NCBI GenBank assembly: GCA_900128585.1
Contig: LT642479.1
Coordinates: forward strand, 2,362-16,773
DNA: 14,412 bases
Source of the DNA: Stramenopiles sp. TOSAG23-3
Taxonomy: Eukaryota; Sar
Direction: 5' to 3'
Below are positions 8,178 to 14,412 of the stretch, piece after piece (position 1 is the stretch's first letter; each line of letters starts with the position of its first letter). The notes under the pieces are model-generated. The model did not search any database. It was not told the origin of the DNA and was given only the letters and a program-made list of their open reading frames with translations. The position numbers and the translations under genes were made by a program.

Positions 8178-8358
8178 AAGTATAACAAAGTGTTGGGAAA
8201 GGATGAGTAGATATTTATTTACAAAAAAAAGAAATTTCACCTAAGAAGAAAGGAAAGATATTATAAATAATGCTGCGTATTTTGGATAAAATAGACGACG
8301 ACTTATTATTTTATTAAACTAAAACTAACTAATAATATCATCATCATTTATTTTAATT

Positions 8359-8635
8359 AAAGAAGAGAAGGAAAAAAAAAGAAGAAGAAAAGAAGAAAGA
8401 AAGAAGAAGAAAAAAAGAAAAAGAAAAGAAGAAAAGAAGAAGAAGAAAAGAAGAAACGAAGAAGAAAAGAAGAAGAAGAAGAAGAAAGAAGAAAAGAAGA
8501 AGAAAGAAGAAGAAGAAGAAGAAAAAAGAAGAAGAAGAAGAAGAAGAAGAAGAAAGAAGAAGAAGAAAGAAGAAGAAAGAAGAAGAAGAAAGAAGAAAAG
8601 AAGAAGAAGAAGAAAGAGAAGAAGGCTTCTTTCTT
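8359..8635. repeat. GAA/GAAA polypurine tract (277 bp)
   Basis: The + strand is purine throughout except one C at 8457, built from irregular GAA, GAAA and longer A-run units. The purine run from 8458 to 8635 is unbroken (178 bases). It is followed at once by a pyrimidine-rich stretch (GGCTTCTTTCTTCTTC) that is a partial inverted copy, so a hairpin is possible. GAA/TTC tracts of this length can form intramolecular triplex DNA. Confidence 0.95.
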
Positions 8636-8990
8636 CTTCTTCTTTTTTATTATTAATAATAAATACTTCTTCTTCGTCCTTTCTTTCTTTCACAGAAGGA
8701 GGAGGAAGGAACGATGATTGATTGTTAAACAAAACAAATGAAATGCTGCTCGCTCGCAAGAATAATAATTACAAAAGTTTAATTAAAGTGTGTTCTTCTT
8801 TTCATTTCTATTTCTATTTTCTAAAGAAGAAGTTGATTAATATTTGATAAATTTTATTCCGTTTGTGTATACGTTGTTTGAGTTCTGAAGAGTTGCCCCT
8901 CCCTCTGTCTTGCTCTTTTTGTGTTTGTTCCTGTGCGTGTGTGGAACAACCGTCCCCCTCACCAGTTAATTAGTAACCCTCCCTCGAACG

Positions 8991-9656
8991 ATGTGCCGTT
9001 TCATGGGAAAGTCGCTCTTTCAAATCTTGAATTTGGCAATTTTCTTCGTATCCCTTGCAACGCTTATCTTTGGCGTGTACTGCTTGGCGAAGAACGGGCA
9101 TTTCAACCCCTTTTCTTACACGACCATAGGACTCGGGTGTGTCCTCTCGGTCACCAGCGCGACCCTGCTCTCGCAAGGCTTCAAGTCCAAGTGCAAAGTA
9201 GGGCTGCACTTGTTTTTTCTTGCTGCCCTGCTAGTGGCCGAGTGCGCTGGCATCATCATGTACTACGATCAGGAGTGCATGGTCGAGGGGATGGTGTGCA
9301 AGGCCTGGCTGATTAAGCAAGTCCCGCACAACCTTCAAGACGCAATCGAGTCCCATATGTTCATTGCAAGGTGGGTCCTCTTAGGGATTGGGGGGGCTCA
9401 AGCTGTCGCCTTCCTCCTCGGCCTGGCACTTTGCAGGGGTATCAAGAAGCGCCGTGGGAAAGGGGGGGCGTCCGAACGATTGCTCGAAACGGAGGATTTG
9501 GGCCGAGGCAGAAACTCGTACCAAACCTCCCGCCAAAGTGACGTTCCAGGGTCGTACGATGGGTTCCAGCAGCAGTCGAACATTCCAATAGCAACTTCTT
9601 ACCGAATGAAGCACAAAGACCTGTACGAGAAGTACAACATTCAGATGCAGAACTAA
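8991..9656 (+). CDS. Four-transmembrane tetraspanin-like protein
   Basis: 221 residues with four hydrophobic helices at about residues 10-32, 44-62, 69-91 and 127-149, in the tetraspanin order: a short first loop and a larger second loop (92-126) between TM3 and TM4. That second loop is short for a tetraspanin. It has only two cysteines (96 and 103) and no CCG motif, so this is a divergent tetraspanin or a related small four-TM family; plant TOM2A-type tetraspanins are one comparison. A basic cluster (KKRRGKG) follows TM4, and a polar 70-residue cytoplasmic tail with several tyrosines (SYDGF, YEKYNI) could carry sorting signals. The ATG at 8991 gives a short polar N-terminus directly before TM1, normal for the family. 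Plasma- or endo-membrane location is inferred. The gene is intronless, divergent from the TXNDC17-like gene and convergent with the mitochondrial carrier. Confidence 0.75.
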   Translation: MCRFMGKSLFQILNLAIFFVSLATLIFGVYCLAKNGHFNPFSYTTIGLGCVLSVTSATLLSQGFKSKCKVGLHLFFLAALLVAECAGIIMYYDQECMVEGMVCKAWLIKQVPHNLQDAIESHMFIARWVLLGIGGAQAVAFLLGLALCRGIKKRRGKGGASERLLETEDLGRGRNSYQTSRQSDVPGSYDGFQQQSNIPIATSYRMKHKDLYEKYNIQMQN

Positions 9657-9709
9657 GGGAGAGAGAAAGAAAGAAAGAACTACGAGAGGTAAAATAAGCA
9701 CTCGTTAAG

Positions 9710-9715
9710 TGTAAA
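9710..9715 (+). terminator. Candidate TGTAAA polyadenylation signal, tetraspanin-like gene
   Basis: TGTAAA lies 54 bases after the TAA stop, comparable to the sites after the Sfi1-like and SEC14 genes. Evidence is position and recurrence only. Confidence 0.3.
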
Positions 9716-9871
9716 GTGAATCGTGCGAAAGAAAGCAGCCAAGCAAAAGGAACTCCGGGGTAGTGGGATCCGCCGACATTGTCGTCGACTATGTAAAACG
9801 ATTCATTGGCTTGAGGAAAATTTTCACGTATGTTAAATACATGAAGGAACGTAAACCTATAATTGACACAA

Positions 9872-9989
9872 GGAGCAGATTCACATTCGCGGTACATTAA
9901 AAACAAGAAAATTGGCTGTTATTTAAGTAATTAAATTTAGCTACATTAAAAACAAAATTATCGCGGTACATTAAAGAGGATAAATTTTA
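9872..9989 (+). repeat. Dispersed repeat copy (GGAGCAGA / CGCGGTA / TTGGCTGTTAT modules)
   Basis: Three modules are shared with 13547-13937. Positions 9872-9894 match 13673-13695 at 20 of 23 bases. Positions 9903-9940 match the reverse complement of 13900-13937 at 34 of 38. The TCGCGGTA...GATAAATTT segment at 9961-9987 resembles 13688-13714. TCGCGGTACATTAA also occurs twice within this copy (about 9887 and 9961). The modules are rearranged relative to the second locus, as in a degenerate mobile element family. Confidence 0.7.
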
Positions 9990-10105
9990 ATTGCTTGAGT
10001 AGCAGCCAGTACTTTGTTTTTAAACATCTAAAAAATCCTAAGGCGTTCAGCGTTCAGGATGAGCATCACCAAAATCAAAATCGTGGCAGGGGCGTCGCTC
10101 CGTTA

Positions 10106-10984
10106 CTAATCGCCCATCATCTTTCTGGACAATTCTACGCCCAGGAACAGCGCCCCGTTGGCAGGGAACCCTCTCAGCACTGCGGGGGTCCACCCTTTCA
10201 TGGACTTTCGAAACCCTTCTCGCTTCAGATCGAGCAGAATGGCGCGGAACGACTTTGTGTCCTTGCCGCTGGAGAGCTGCTGCCGAGACTTGACGACGTC
10301 GAAGGGGAAGACAACGGACCACGCCACCATCCCTGCAAGACCCCCTCCAAGAACGAAATGCACCGGGTTGACGTCCGCCAACGAGCTCGAGCTGGCCCCA
10401 AAGCAAACGCGAAAGTAGCCCTCGTACGCGCCGAAGAAGGACATGTAGAACGGAACATCCCGCGATATAATAGCTCCCAGGCCACGAAAGTACCCCAACG
10501 CCCCGTTCTCCAGGAACACTTGACGGATTGCGGACAGAAAGGACGGGCGGTTCCCTTGTTGGTGGCCAAGGGCTCCGGCGTTCAAGTTCAAGTTCGCCTG
10601 CATCCGGACCTTGATCACCTCTGCCGGGCATATCGCGGTGGCAGAAAAAATGCCGCTCACGCCCCCAACGACAGCCTCTTCGGCAAACGACAGGTTTCTG
10701 TCCTGCCCCCCCCCGTCTCGTTCCAGCACCATCCGTTTCAGCGCACCGTTCGCGGTAAAAACGACGGCGTTCTCTATCAACGCCGACGACAGTGCGGGCA
10801 GGGCACCTTTCCAAAACGCAAACACGCCCTCTTTCTGCAACGTCAACGAAAAGGTATCGACCAACGTTTTGTTCGCAAAAGTCGTCTGCTGCCTGGTCTT
10901 CATCACATCCAAGGGAAGCCCGGCATATGTACAACATGCTCCCCCAATAAACCCAGACACAGAATCTTTTATGTTAATATTCAT
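10106..10984 (-). CDS. Mitochondrial carrier (SLC25), ornithine/basic amino acid type
   Basis: With the start at 10984 the product is 292 residues, the usual size of an SLC25 carrier; an in-frame upstream Met at 11095 would add 37 atypical residues and is not preferred. The three repeats each carry the Px[D/E]xx[K/R] signature: PLDVMK (24-29), PAEVIK (120-125) and PFDVVK (227-232), each at the end of an odd-numbered helix. Segments such as KGALPALSSALIENAVVF, YFRGLGAIISRDVP and SMKGWTPAVLRGFPANGA are typical of the ornithine/carnitine branch (SLC25A15, SLC25A20 and yeast Ort1 relatives). Candidate substrate-contact residues Glu71, Arg175 and Arg271 fit a basic amino acid carrier better than a nucleotide carrier. 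The expected role is exchange of ornithine or a related cation across the inner mitochondrial membrane. The exact substrate is inferred; a carnitine/acylcarnitine carrier is the alternative. The gene is intronless. Confidence 0.88.
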   Translation of the reverse strand: MNINIKDSVSGFIGGACCTYAGLPLDVMKTRQQTTFANKTLVDTFSLTLQKEGVFAFWKGALPALSSALIENAVVFTANGALKRMVLERDGGGQDRNLSFAEEAVVGGVSGIFSATAICPAEVIKVRMQANLNLNAGALGHQQGNRPSFLSAIRQVFLENGALGYFRGLGAIISRDVPFYMSFFGAYEGYFRVCFGASSSSLADVNPVHFVLGGGLAGMVAWSVVFPFDVVKSRQQLSSGKDTKSFRAILLDLKREGFRKSMKGWTPAVLRGFPANGALFLGVELSRKMMGD

Positions 10985-11302
10985 CTCCCAAGCACGCACA
11001 AAAAAACAGCCCCAACCCTTCGCCCGATACAGCAGACAGACAGACCGCCACCTCTCGTTCAACCAATACTTCTTCTCATCCAACACCACCAACAAAAATC
11101 AACAACAAACAATTTAAAAAAACAAAATAAAAAAACAAATCCTACTCACTAAACCGAGAACATTTCTCGCTCTCTTCCTTGCTCTCTTGGTAACTTTCTT
11201 TTGTATTCTAATTGTTTCCTATAATATCTTATTTAAAGTGAGAAGAAGACAAATAAAAATTCAAAAAAGGTTTTTTTTTCCATCACATTTTTTTTTTTTT
11301 TT

Positions 11303-11428
11303 GAGAAAGAAGAAGAAGAAGAAGAAAGAAGAAAGAAGAAGAAAAGAAGAAGAAGAAGAAGAAGAAGAAGAAGAAGAAGAAGAAGAAAGAAGAAGAAGAA
11401 GAAGAAGAAGAAAGAAGAAGAAAAAAAA
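11303..11428. repeat. GAA polypurine tract (126 bp) flanked by T15
   Basis: Unbroken purine on the + strand, mainly GAA triplets with some GAAA, directly preceded by 15 T. It is the same repeat type and strand orientation as the tract at 8359-8635, and it also lies in a divergent spacer. TTC-rich stretches follow within 20-170 bases. Confidence 0.95.
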
Positions 11429-11514
11429 TGAATCTTCTTCTTTTTGTATAATTCGTAATTTATAATTTTTTTGTGAAGAAGAAGAAAGAAGAAGAAGAAC
11501 AAGAGGAGAATGAA

Positions 11515-11535
11515 GAATGAATGAATGAATGAATG
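11515..11535 (+). repeat. (GAAT)5 microsatellite
   Basis: Five perfect tandem GAAT units follow purine-rich sequence and run into GAAGAAGG. A simple repeat with no coding signal. Confidence 0.9.
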
Positions 11536-11922
11536 AAGAAGGCTGCTCCGTTCGCTCTTATTACCTTCTTCTATCTTCTGGACTTCTTCTTTGCTTTACC
11601 ATCATCATGGTATCACTATGTATTAATTATTATATGAGTTCTTGGGATTTTTATTATTATTATTATTTTTTATTATATCTCTTCTTCTTCTTCTTCCAAA
11701 TTGAATTATTTTAATGCAATGTCATATACGAATTTAATAGTAATAGTAGATAAAGAAAAGGGAAAGGAAAGGAGGAGGAAGAAAAAAAAGTTGGGGTGGG
11801 GTTACGATTGGTTGAGTTCGTTTTGGTTTTGTGTACGATTGTATCGACTACGTTTCATACGGTAAAGTTGCACGTTCGTGTTCGTGCGCGCGTGTGTGAG
11901 TTTGTGCACGCCTCGAGTTGTT

Positions 11923-13424
11923 ATGGCTTCGTTGGCAGCGGCCGACGAGGGAGAGGAGGGAAGGGCGGAGTTGTCCGAATTTCTCCCGTTCGGCGGAAAC
12001 TTTAGAAGTTTGGACCTTGAGAAAATGTGTGAGCGTTGGGCCGCGCTTCCTGACTTGCCATTGGAAGACGCGACGGAGGAAGAGACGGCCAAGGTAGAAG
12101 TTCTCCGGGCGGCTGTGATGAAAGCCAAAGGGCTGAGCGAGCCCCCGAGCGACTGGACCAAGCACCACTACCTGCGGGGCCAAATGCTTTGCTACTTGAG
12201 GGCCCGGGACGGTGACTTGAAATTGGCCACCGAGCGGGCGTTGGAGTGTATAGAGTACTTAAGCAACGTGTACAAAGGCGCGGTACAGTACGAATCGTAC
12301 CCCCAGTCGAAGAGAGACCTGTGGGAGGCCAACTTTCCCCAAGGTCAGTTTGGAAAGGACAAGCGCGGCGCTTCGGTGCTGTATTTCAAGTACGGAAAGG
12401 CCGACCAGGGGGGCGTTGGTACGAAACCTTGGGTACGAATTTTTCGTCGCCATGGACTGGAGGAGGGCGATGTACTACTGGGACACGTTGTTCCAGGAGG
12501 GCGTGGACCGGGGCGTGTTTCTCCAAGGGCGGTCGTGGGTGCTCGATTGCGAGGGGGTTTCGTACTCGAAGATCATGGGGTCCCGCTGGATCGCCCCGAA
12601 GCAGAAGGCAAACTTTCCGAGCGGGGAGCAGTAAGTATATACCACACGTAGCTAACAGCACGACCGTCGTCGCGGTCGCTGTATTTCCTATCTCACGACT
12701 AACCAAACGCATGTTTTTTCCCAGCCCAATGCCGGAGGGCGTCAAGTACATCTTTGTCAGGAATGCCCCGTGGATCGTACAAAAAGGGTACCAGGTAAGT
12801 CTTTTCTCTCGCTGTTCTTTTTGCCCCTTCTGCTTTACCCCTTCGCCCGTTCGCTTCTGATCAGTCAGTGACTAACTTGTATTTTCACACATTCGATCGA
12901 AACAAAAGTGGCTCAAACGCTTTATCCCGGAACGGACGCAGAAGAAAATTTTCCTCTTCCAGAAGGACGAGGAAGACAAGTACATGGAGAGACTGCTCGC
13001 CGAAATCGATTCGGACCAAATCCCGGCATGTTTTGGGGGAACGTGCAAAGTCCCCTGGCCGTTCGGCGACGGTGGCGAAATTGTAGACGAAGGCGAGTAC
13101 GAGACCATGCACGTGTCTAAATTGGAAGTGGCGAAGACCACGGTCGCGCCGAAAACGACCTGCCTCGTGGAGGTGAAGGTTGTCAGCAGAGACATCAACC
13201 TGAAGATCGAGGTGGCGGGCGACGGCGCGGGGGGGGGTGACACCACCGTGGTGGTGTGCGACAATGTCAAAGTCAAGAGCGTGGAGGGCTGGCGGTCGTT
13301 CCAGTACACCATGCCCGCGAACGCCGAGACGCACCGCACGCTCTCGGTAACGTTCGACAATTCCTTCAGCTGGCTGCTTGGAAAAACGGTCCATTACCGT
13401 TTTCTAACGTTGGAGCAGCAGTAA
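11923..13424 (+). CDS. SEC14-like CRAL-TRIO plus GOLD lipid-transfer protein; three exons, one extra base in a G6 run
   Basis: Exons are about 11923-12630, 12725-12794 and 12909-13424. The ATG at 11923 is the first ATG in frame; the frame upstream opens only at a GTG. The N-terminal CRAL-TRIO-N helices (HHYLRGQMLCYLRARDGD) precede the lipid-binding CRAL-TRIO domain (YEFFVAMDWRRAMYYW, VLDCEGVSYSKIMG, across the introns to YIFVRNAPWIV and WLKRFIPERTQKKI). The C-terminal beta-rich part (about 13090-13420, from YETMHVSKLEV) resembles the GOLD domain of SEC14L/patellin proteins. The family binds phosphoinositides, tocopherols or other lipids and moves them between membranes. The coding frame changes from 1 to 2 at the G6 run 12408-12413; skipping one G restores continuous homology, and the spliced total is then divisible by three, giving 430 residues. 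Either a sequencing indel or a recent disabling mutation is possible. The bound lipid cannot be predicted. Confidence 0.87.
12631..12724 (+). other. Intron 1 of SEC14-like gene (94 nt)
   Basis: Donor GTAAGT follows GAGCA. The acceptor is TTTTTTCCCAG, with a branch-like CTAAC at 12699. Splicing joins GAG-CA to C and continues the domain as HPMPEGVKYIFVRN; without splicing the frame hits TAA at once. Confidence 0.9.
12795..12908 (+). other. Intron 2 of SEC14-like gene (114 nt)
   Basis: Donor CAG/GTAAGT; acceptor ACAAAAG/TGG; branch-like ACTAAC near 12871-12876. Phase 0 splicing joins QKGYQ to WLKRFIPE, the expected CRAL-TRIO continuation. The acceptor has a weak pyrimidine tract directly before AG. 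Confidence 0.85.
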
Positions 13425-13459
13425 AAAAACATTCTCGACAGAAAATGTAGAAGAAGAAT

Positions 13460-13465
13460 TGTAAA
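13460..13465 (+). terminator. Candidate TGTAAA polyadenylation signal, SEC14-like gene
   Basis: TGTAAA lies 36 bases past the TAA stop, before the sequence becomes strongly AT-rich. It recurs after two other plus-strand genes in the window. Confidence 0.3.
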
Positions 13466-13546
13466 GTTTTGTTAATTTGATAGCTTGTATCGTCAATATT
13501 ATATTATTTAATCATATGATAATCCTATATTATTATATTATACCAA

Positions 13547-13937
13547 AAAATTGGCTGTTATATTTATAATCTTCCTCCTCGTGTAATTCGTAATTCCAAA
13601 CCCCTTCTTCGGAACTTTAAAAGCAAAATAATGTGGCTGTTATTTATAAGGAATCTTTAATGGACAAAAAAAGGAGCAGAGTAACTTTCGCGGTATGTGA
13701 AGAGAAGATAAATTTGTCCATAATCATTTTTTAAAACAATTCTTATCATATATAAATCTTTATCACACGTACAAAATACAGACAACGAGCCCCTTTCCAT
13801 TTATGCCGCTGTGTACTTTTTAAGACCAATCAATTGGAATCTTGACCAGAACTTGGGGAGGATCTGCAATAGGAGGTATGTATTTCAGTTCTCAGTACAC
13901 TAATTTTAACTACTGAAATAACAGCCAATTTTCTTGC
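13547..13937. mobile_element. Candidate non-autonomous inverted-repeat (MITE-like) element, about 390 bp
   Basis: The left end AAAATTGGCTGTTAT (13547-13561) is an exact inverted copy of ATAACAGCCAATTTT at the right end (13918-13932). A further direct copy of TGGCTGTTATTTATA lies inside at 13634. Inner modules (GGAGCAGA...CGCGGTA at 13673-13695) and the whole right end recur at 9872-9989. There is no transposase frame and no clear target-site duplication, so a MITE or a solo, degenerate fragment of a larger element fits best. Non-mobile spacer repeats remain possible. Confidence 0.5.
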
Positions 13938-14054
13938 TTTTTAAAATACGTATGATATCATATTCTCCAAAGACTAAAATATTTAGTATCATAAGAGAGT
14001 AGACTCTCTCTATCTTATACCCACGCACAACTGTACAACCCGGCACGCTCGTTT

Positions 14055-14411
14055 TTAAATGGCAATTCCCTGGGCGGCGAGCTGCTTCCTTCGTCTGGCC
14101 TCCTTCTCTCTCTCCTTCTTGAGCCGAATCTCTTCCTCTTCCTTTCGTCGCTTTTCCTCCTCCTCGAGTTTCTTCTCCGCAACGACGACGGCGATGGCGT
14201 CGAAGCCTCGCTGCAAGATAGTCATCTCGAACGTCGTGAGCTGGATAAAATTGTTAAAGTTGTAAATATGGTCCATGTACCCATGGATGTCGTCCTCCTC
14301 GTACGCCCTCGTGATGTCTTCCAAAAACTGACACTCGGCCATTGACCCGTACATAAAGTCCTGCTTTTTGTGCCGGCGCCGGATCCGACGGGCGTGCTCG
14401 GCGTCCCCTGC
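14055..14411 (-). CDS. SNAP (soluble NSF attachment protein)-like, C-terminal part; runs off the window
   Basis: The frame is open to the right edge, so the N-terminal part is outside; 118 residues are visible. The segment GDAEHARRIRRRHKKQDF, then AECQFLEDITRAYEEDDIHG and FEMTILQRGFDAI, follows the layout of the last helices of alpha-SNAP-type proteins (Glu-Cys-Lys-Phe-Leu start, Ala-x-Glu-Glu-x-Asp helix, and the final helix that contacts NSF). SNAPs couple NSF to SNARE complexes for disassembly on membranes. Unusually, the protein continues into a charged Glu/Lys/Arg coiled coil of about 40 residues (KKLEEEEKRRKEEEEIRLKK) and ends AAQGIAI, whereas SNAPs normally stop soon after the last helix. 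The assignment is by eye without the N-terminal TPR-like region, so another helical-repeat protein is possible. It converges with the SEC14-like gene. Confidence 0.55.
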   Translation of the reverse strand, partial: AGDAEHARRIRRRHKKQDFMYGSMAECQFLEDITRAYEEDDIHGYMDHIYNFNNFIQLTTFEMTILQRGFDAIAVVVAEKKLEEEEKRRKEEEEIRLKKEREKEARRRKQLAAQGIAI

Positions 14412-14412
14412 C

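Larger units (their letters stand above)
8137..8990. other. Divergent promoter spacer dominated by a GAA tract
   Basis: About 850 bases between the divergent starts of the TXNDC17-like and tetraspanin-like genes. It contains, in order, a TATA-bearing palindrome, AT-rich sequence, a 277-base polypurine tract, a short pyrimidine-rich stretch (about 8636-8650, and again near 8669-8690) and AT-rich sequence. From about 8895 the composition becomes mixed and C/T-rich, probably the leader of the tetraspanin-like gene. No gene is seen; the Ser/Phe/Leu-rich minus-strand frame across the tract is a translated microsatellite. Confidence 0.7.
9657..10105. other. Convergent 3' spacer with dispersed-repeat copies
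   Basis: About 450 bases between the convergent ends of the tetraspanin-like and carrier genes. It holds a TGTAAA candidate poly(A) signal at 9710 and, between about 9872 and 9989, segments repeated in the spacer after the SEC14 gene. No coding sequence is seen. Confidence 0.7.
10985..11922. other. Divergent promoter spacer with GAA and GAAT repeats
   Basis: About 940 bases between the divergent carrier and SEC14 starts. It contains A-rich and C/A-rich sequence next to the carrier start, a T15 run (11288-11302), a polypurine GAA tract (11303-11428), a GAAT microsatellite (about 11515-11535), TTC clusters near 11548-11590 and 11680-11697, and T/G-rich sequence before the SEC14 ATG. No gene is seen; frames across the tracts are Glu/Lys/Arg-rich or Phe/Leu/Ser-rich microsatellite translations. 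Confidence 0.7.
13425..14054. other. Convergent 3' spacer, AT-rich, containing a repeat element
   Basis: About 630 bases between the convergent SEC14-like and SNAP-like genes. Most of it (13547-13937) is a candidate inverted-repeat element. Outside it is AT-rich sequence with a TATTATATTAT-like stretch near 13530 and no coding signal. Confidence 0.7.

Noticed and set aside
7678-8178. 166-residue plus-strand frame covering the whole TXNDC17-like gene
   Set aside because: The minus strand has a complete thioredoxin with WCGDC and full family length; the antisense frame shows no recognisable domain.
8325-8759. 144-residue minus-strand frame rich in Ser, Phe and Leu
   Set aside because: It is the translation of the GAA/TTC microsatellite and has no family features.
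10985-11095. N-terminal extension of the carrier starting at 11095
   Set aside because: The extra 37 residues do not resemble carrier N-termini; the Met at 10984 gives a standard 292-residue carrier.
9995-11152. 385-residue plus-strand frame across the carrier gene
   Set aside because: It is antisense to a complete SLC25 protein with all three signature motifs, and its composition is typical of a shadow frame.
11187-11502. Overlapping Glu/Lys/Arg-rich and Phe/Leu-rich frames on both strands
   Set aside because: Both are translations of the GAA tract; no conserved sequence on either strand.
1-14412. tRNA, rRNA or CRISPR array
   Set aside because: No tRNA box pattern with a foldable arm, no rRNA-like stretch and no regularly spaced direct repeats with unique spacers were seen.

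Overview
The window comes from the nuclear genome of a unicellular eukaryote, probably a protist or alga with compact genes. The evidence is two spliceosomal GT-AG introns, eukaryote-only families (PHD finger, PARP, tetraspanin-like protein, SLC25 mitochondrial carrier, SEC14-GOLD, SNAP), AT-rich gene-free spacers with long GAA tracts, and a short TTAGGG-type block. Stops are standard TAA/TGA. I cannot fix the lineage; an alga or protist of the stramenopile kind is only a guess.

Layout. Positions 2-4468 (+) hold the 3' part of a very large multidomain gene: leucine-rich repeats, ROC GTPase, COR, an unassigned middle, a PARP-type ADP-ribosyltransferase, a region resembling SidE-type phosphodiesterases, and a PHD finger. 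A 0.87-kb AT-rich spacer with telomere-like repeats follows. Positions 5341-7532 (+) encode a protein with about twelve 33-residue Sfi1/centrin-binding-like repeats, broken by one frameshift. It converges with a TXNDC17/TRP14-like thioredoxin (8136-7753, -). A divergent spacer with a 277-bp polypurine GAA tract separates that from a four-TM tetraspanin-like protein (8991-9656, +). This converges with an ornithine-type mitochondrial carrier (10984-10106, -). A second divergent spacer with another GAA tract leads to a three-exon SEC14/CRAL-TRIO-GOLD gene (11923-13424, +), which carries one extra base in a G6 run. At the right edge is the 3' end of a SNAP-like gene (14411-14055, -).

The genes do not form one pathway; most are housekeeping genes in alternating orientation. 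GAA/TTC tracts lie in the two divergent (promoter) spacers. A dispersed repeat family (core TTGGCTGTTAT, with terminal inversion in one copy) lies in two convergent (3') spacers.

The most interesting object is the first gene. It joins an LRR-ROC-COR switch of the ROCO type to an NAD-using ADP-ribosyltransferase, a phosphodiesterase-like domain and a chromatin-reader finger. ADP-ribosyltransferase plus this type of phosphodiesterase is the enzyme pair that SidE-family effectors of Legionella use for phosphoribosyl-linked ubiquitination. A eukaryotic protein with both would be notable, but the phosphodiesterase call rests on motif recognition by eye and needs a profile or structure test.
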